A stretch of 5,474 bases of DNA from JAWLCG01 sp041687295 (GTDB lineage: Bacteria > Planctomycetota > Phycisphaerae > SM23-33 > FEN-1343). The DNA lies in assembly GCA_041687295.1 (NCBI GenBank), contig JAWLCG010000340.1, positions 1-5,474 on the forward strand. Reading direction: 5' to 3'. The translations under genes were made by a program, and so were the position numbers. Below are positions 4,375 to 5,474 of the stretch, in pieces (position 1 is the first letter of the stretch; every line of letters begins with the position of its first letter). Under the pieces are notes generated by a model. That model was not told the origin of the DNA. It did no database searches and worked only from the letters and a program-made list of their open reading frames with translations.

Positions 4375-5474
4375 CGGATGATGCCCATCAGCTCGGTGAG
4401 CAGTTGCTGGCTGGTGGTGATGACGCGGCTGGAGGCGCTGAAGCCGGTGCTGGCCATGATCATGTTGATGAACTCGCCGGAGATGTCGATGTTGCTGGTC
4501 TCCAGGGCGCCGCCGATCATGGCGCCGGCGCTGCCCTCCAGGGCGGCGCCGATGACCGGCTCGCCGCTGTTGGGGCCGGGCTTGTAGTTGCCCCCGCCCG
4601 AGTCGACCAGGCCCGCGTTGTTGCTGAAGGTGGCCAGGGCGAGCTGGCCCAGCGTGCGGGTCATGCCGTTGCTGAAGGTGCCGGTGATCGTGCCGTCGCT
4701 GCCGATGCTGAAGTCCTGCAGGGTGCCCGCCTCGCTGCCGTCCTGGTAGGTGACGCTGACACGGCTGCCGGGCACGGTGAGGGCCTGGACGTGCGTCAGG
4801 TCGAGGTTGACGGTCATGGGCGTGACGGCGCCGGTGGCGGCGCGGTCGATGGTGATGGCGGTGCCGGTGCTGGACTGGTACTGGCCCATGGTGTCGAAGG
4901 TGACCGTGCCGCTGCCCAGGACCGTGGAGGCGTCGGTGTCGTCGGCGCTGTTGGCGAAGAATCGCCAGGTGGTGCTGGTGTCGTCGCGGGCCTCCAGGAC
5001 GAAGGTCAGGTCCATCTGGACGGGGTTGCCCAGCGAATCGAACACCCGGCTGGCGGTGTAGACGCTCTCGCCGTTGGCCTGGTTGATGGTCGTCAGGGTC
5101 AACGGCCCGGGAAGCGTGCCGGTGCCGAAGCTCAGGGCGTTGTCGCTGCCGGTGTTGCCATGCAGCTCCAGCGCGTAGGTGCCGGCCGCCGAGCCGGCTA
5201 CGATCTGCCCGCCCGGCGTGCCGCCCAGGCCCGCCCCGGTGTGGATGCCGTAGCCGTTCTCGAGGAACTGCAGGAAGTCGCCCACCGTGGTGGCCGCGGT
5301 GACGTCGAGCGTGGTCGCCCGCTGCGCCCGGCCGCCCTTCTCGCCCTCCAGGGTCAGCGCGTCGCCGGCGTTGTACATGACGGCCCCGCCGTTGCGCAGG
5401 TCGGTCAGCAGGGTGGCGCCGGTCACGGCCCCGCGGCCGGCGGCGGGGGGGTGCTGGGGTCGCGGCCGCGAGCC
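4371..5474 (-). CDS. flgE: Flagellar hook protein FlgE, C-terminal part (5' end outside window)
   Basis: This is the structural subunit of the flagellar hook, the flexible joint between the rod and the filament; it is exported by the flagellar type III apparatus. The visible part is 367 residues, open to the window edge. A middle-domain segment reads TGATLLTDL..., then AGDALTLEGEKGG and a TVGDFLQFLENGYGI stretch typical of the FlgE D2 region. YTASRVFDSLGNPVQMDLTF matches the conserved 'vyDslGn.h.l.l.f' block. The C-terminus has GEPVIGAALEGSAG, then LETSNIDISGEFINMIMAS, GFSASSRVITTSQQLL and ELMGIIR, the flagellar rod/hook C-terminal coiled-coil segment. A GTG at 5424-5426 could be taken as a start, but the homologous region needs a long N-terminal domain, so the gene surely begins upstream. 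The stop TGA overlaps the GTG of flbD. One oddity is that the usual Q-x-x-Y-x-A-N-x-R-V-I core is S-T-G-F-S-A-S-S-R-V-I here. The first ~15 residues at the edge are low-complexity and could be out of frame. Confidence 0.93.
   Translation of the reverse strand, partial: GSRPRPQHPPAAGRGAVTGATLLTDLRNGGAVMYNAGDALTLEGEKGGRAQRATTLDVTAATTVGDFLQFLENGYGIHTGAGLGGTPGGQIVAGSAAGTYALELHGNTGSDNALSFGTGTLPGPLTLTTINQANGESVYTASRVFDSLGNPVQMDLTFVLEARDDTSTTWRFFANSADDTDASTVLGSGTVTFDTMGQYQSSTGTAITIDRAATGAVTPMTVNLDLTHVQALTVPGSRVSVTYQDGSEAGTLQDFSIGSDGTITGTFSNGMTRTLGQLALATFSNNAGLVDSGGGNYKPGPNSGEPVIGAALEGSAGAMIGGALETSNIDISGEFINMIMASTGFSASSRVITTSQQLLTELMGIIR

Noticed and set aside
2293..4587. 764-codon plus-strand open frame
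   Set aside because: It lies antisense to flbD, motA, motB and fliL, all of which match known families along their full length. Its translation is rich in Asp, Leu, His, Val and Ala in the way typical of the antisense of GC-rich genes, and shows no domain.

Overview
The window is a piece of a flagellar gene cluster, read entirely on the minus strand. In transcription order, from high to low coordinates, it holds flgE (hook protein, 5' end outside the window), flbD, motA, motB, fliL, fliN and fliO. The base composition is strongly GC-rich. The gene order flgE-flbD-motA-motB-fliL-fliN-fliO, a FliO with a secretion signal, a MotB with GHTS in place of GHTD, and palindrome-rich repeats between genes together suggest a member of the Planctomycetota, perhaps Phycisphaerae. 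That assignment is an inference from style and recall, not from a marker gene.

Layout. 4371-5474 is the C-terminal part of FlgE. It overlaps flbD (4165-4374) by a GTGA junction, so the two are probably translationally coupled. An 81-bp gap before motA carries the clearest regulatory signal in the window: an exact GCCGATAA, the -10 consensus of sigma-28 (FliA) flagellar promoters, with an imperfect -35 and a perfect hairpin where the transcript would begin. motA (3298-4083), motB (2518-3294) and fliL (2028-2528) follow with a 3-nt gap and then an 11-bp overlap, so they form one translational unit. Next comes 425 bp without a gene (1603-2027), at the position where fliM usually lies between fliL and fliN. 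It holds two blocks of degenerate 8-bp tandem repeats, an AT-rich patch and several small palindromes. fliN (1201-1602) and fliO (298-1095) follow. The remaining 297 bp downstream of fliO contain no gene. They hold a 7-bp-stem hairpin and, at the window edge, a palindrome-dense element that looks like a dispersed repeat; fliP, the usual next gene, is not in the window.

Functionally, FlgE builds the hook, and FlbD is a small conserved protein of flagellar operons. MotA and MotB form the ion-driven stator, FliL associates with the stator, FliN is part of the C-ring switch, and FliO assists assembly of the flagellar export gate. I found no RNA genes, CRISPR arrays, insertion sequences or plus-strand genes. 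The long plus-strand open frames are antisense shadows of these GC-rich genes. The coding content is ordinary flagellar machinery. The less ordinary material is the sigma-28 promoter with its leader hairpin, the two repeat-filled gaps, and the missing fliM and fliP.
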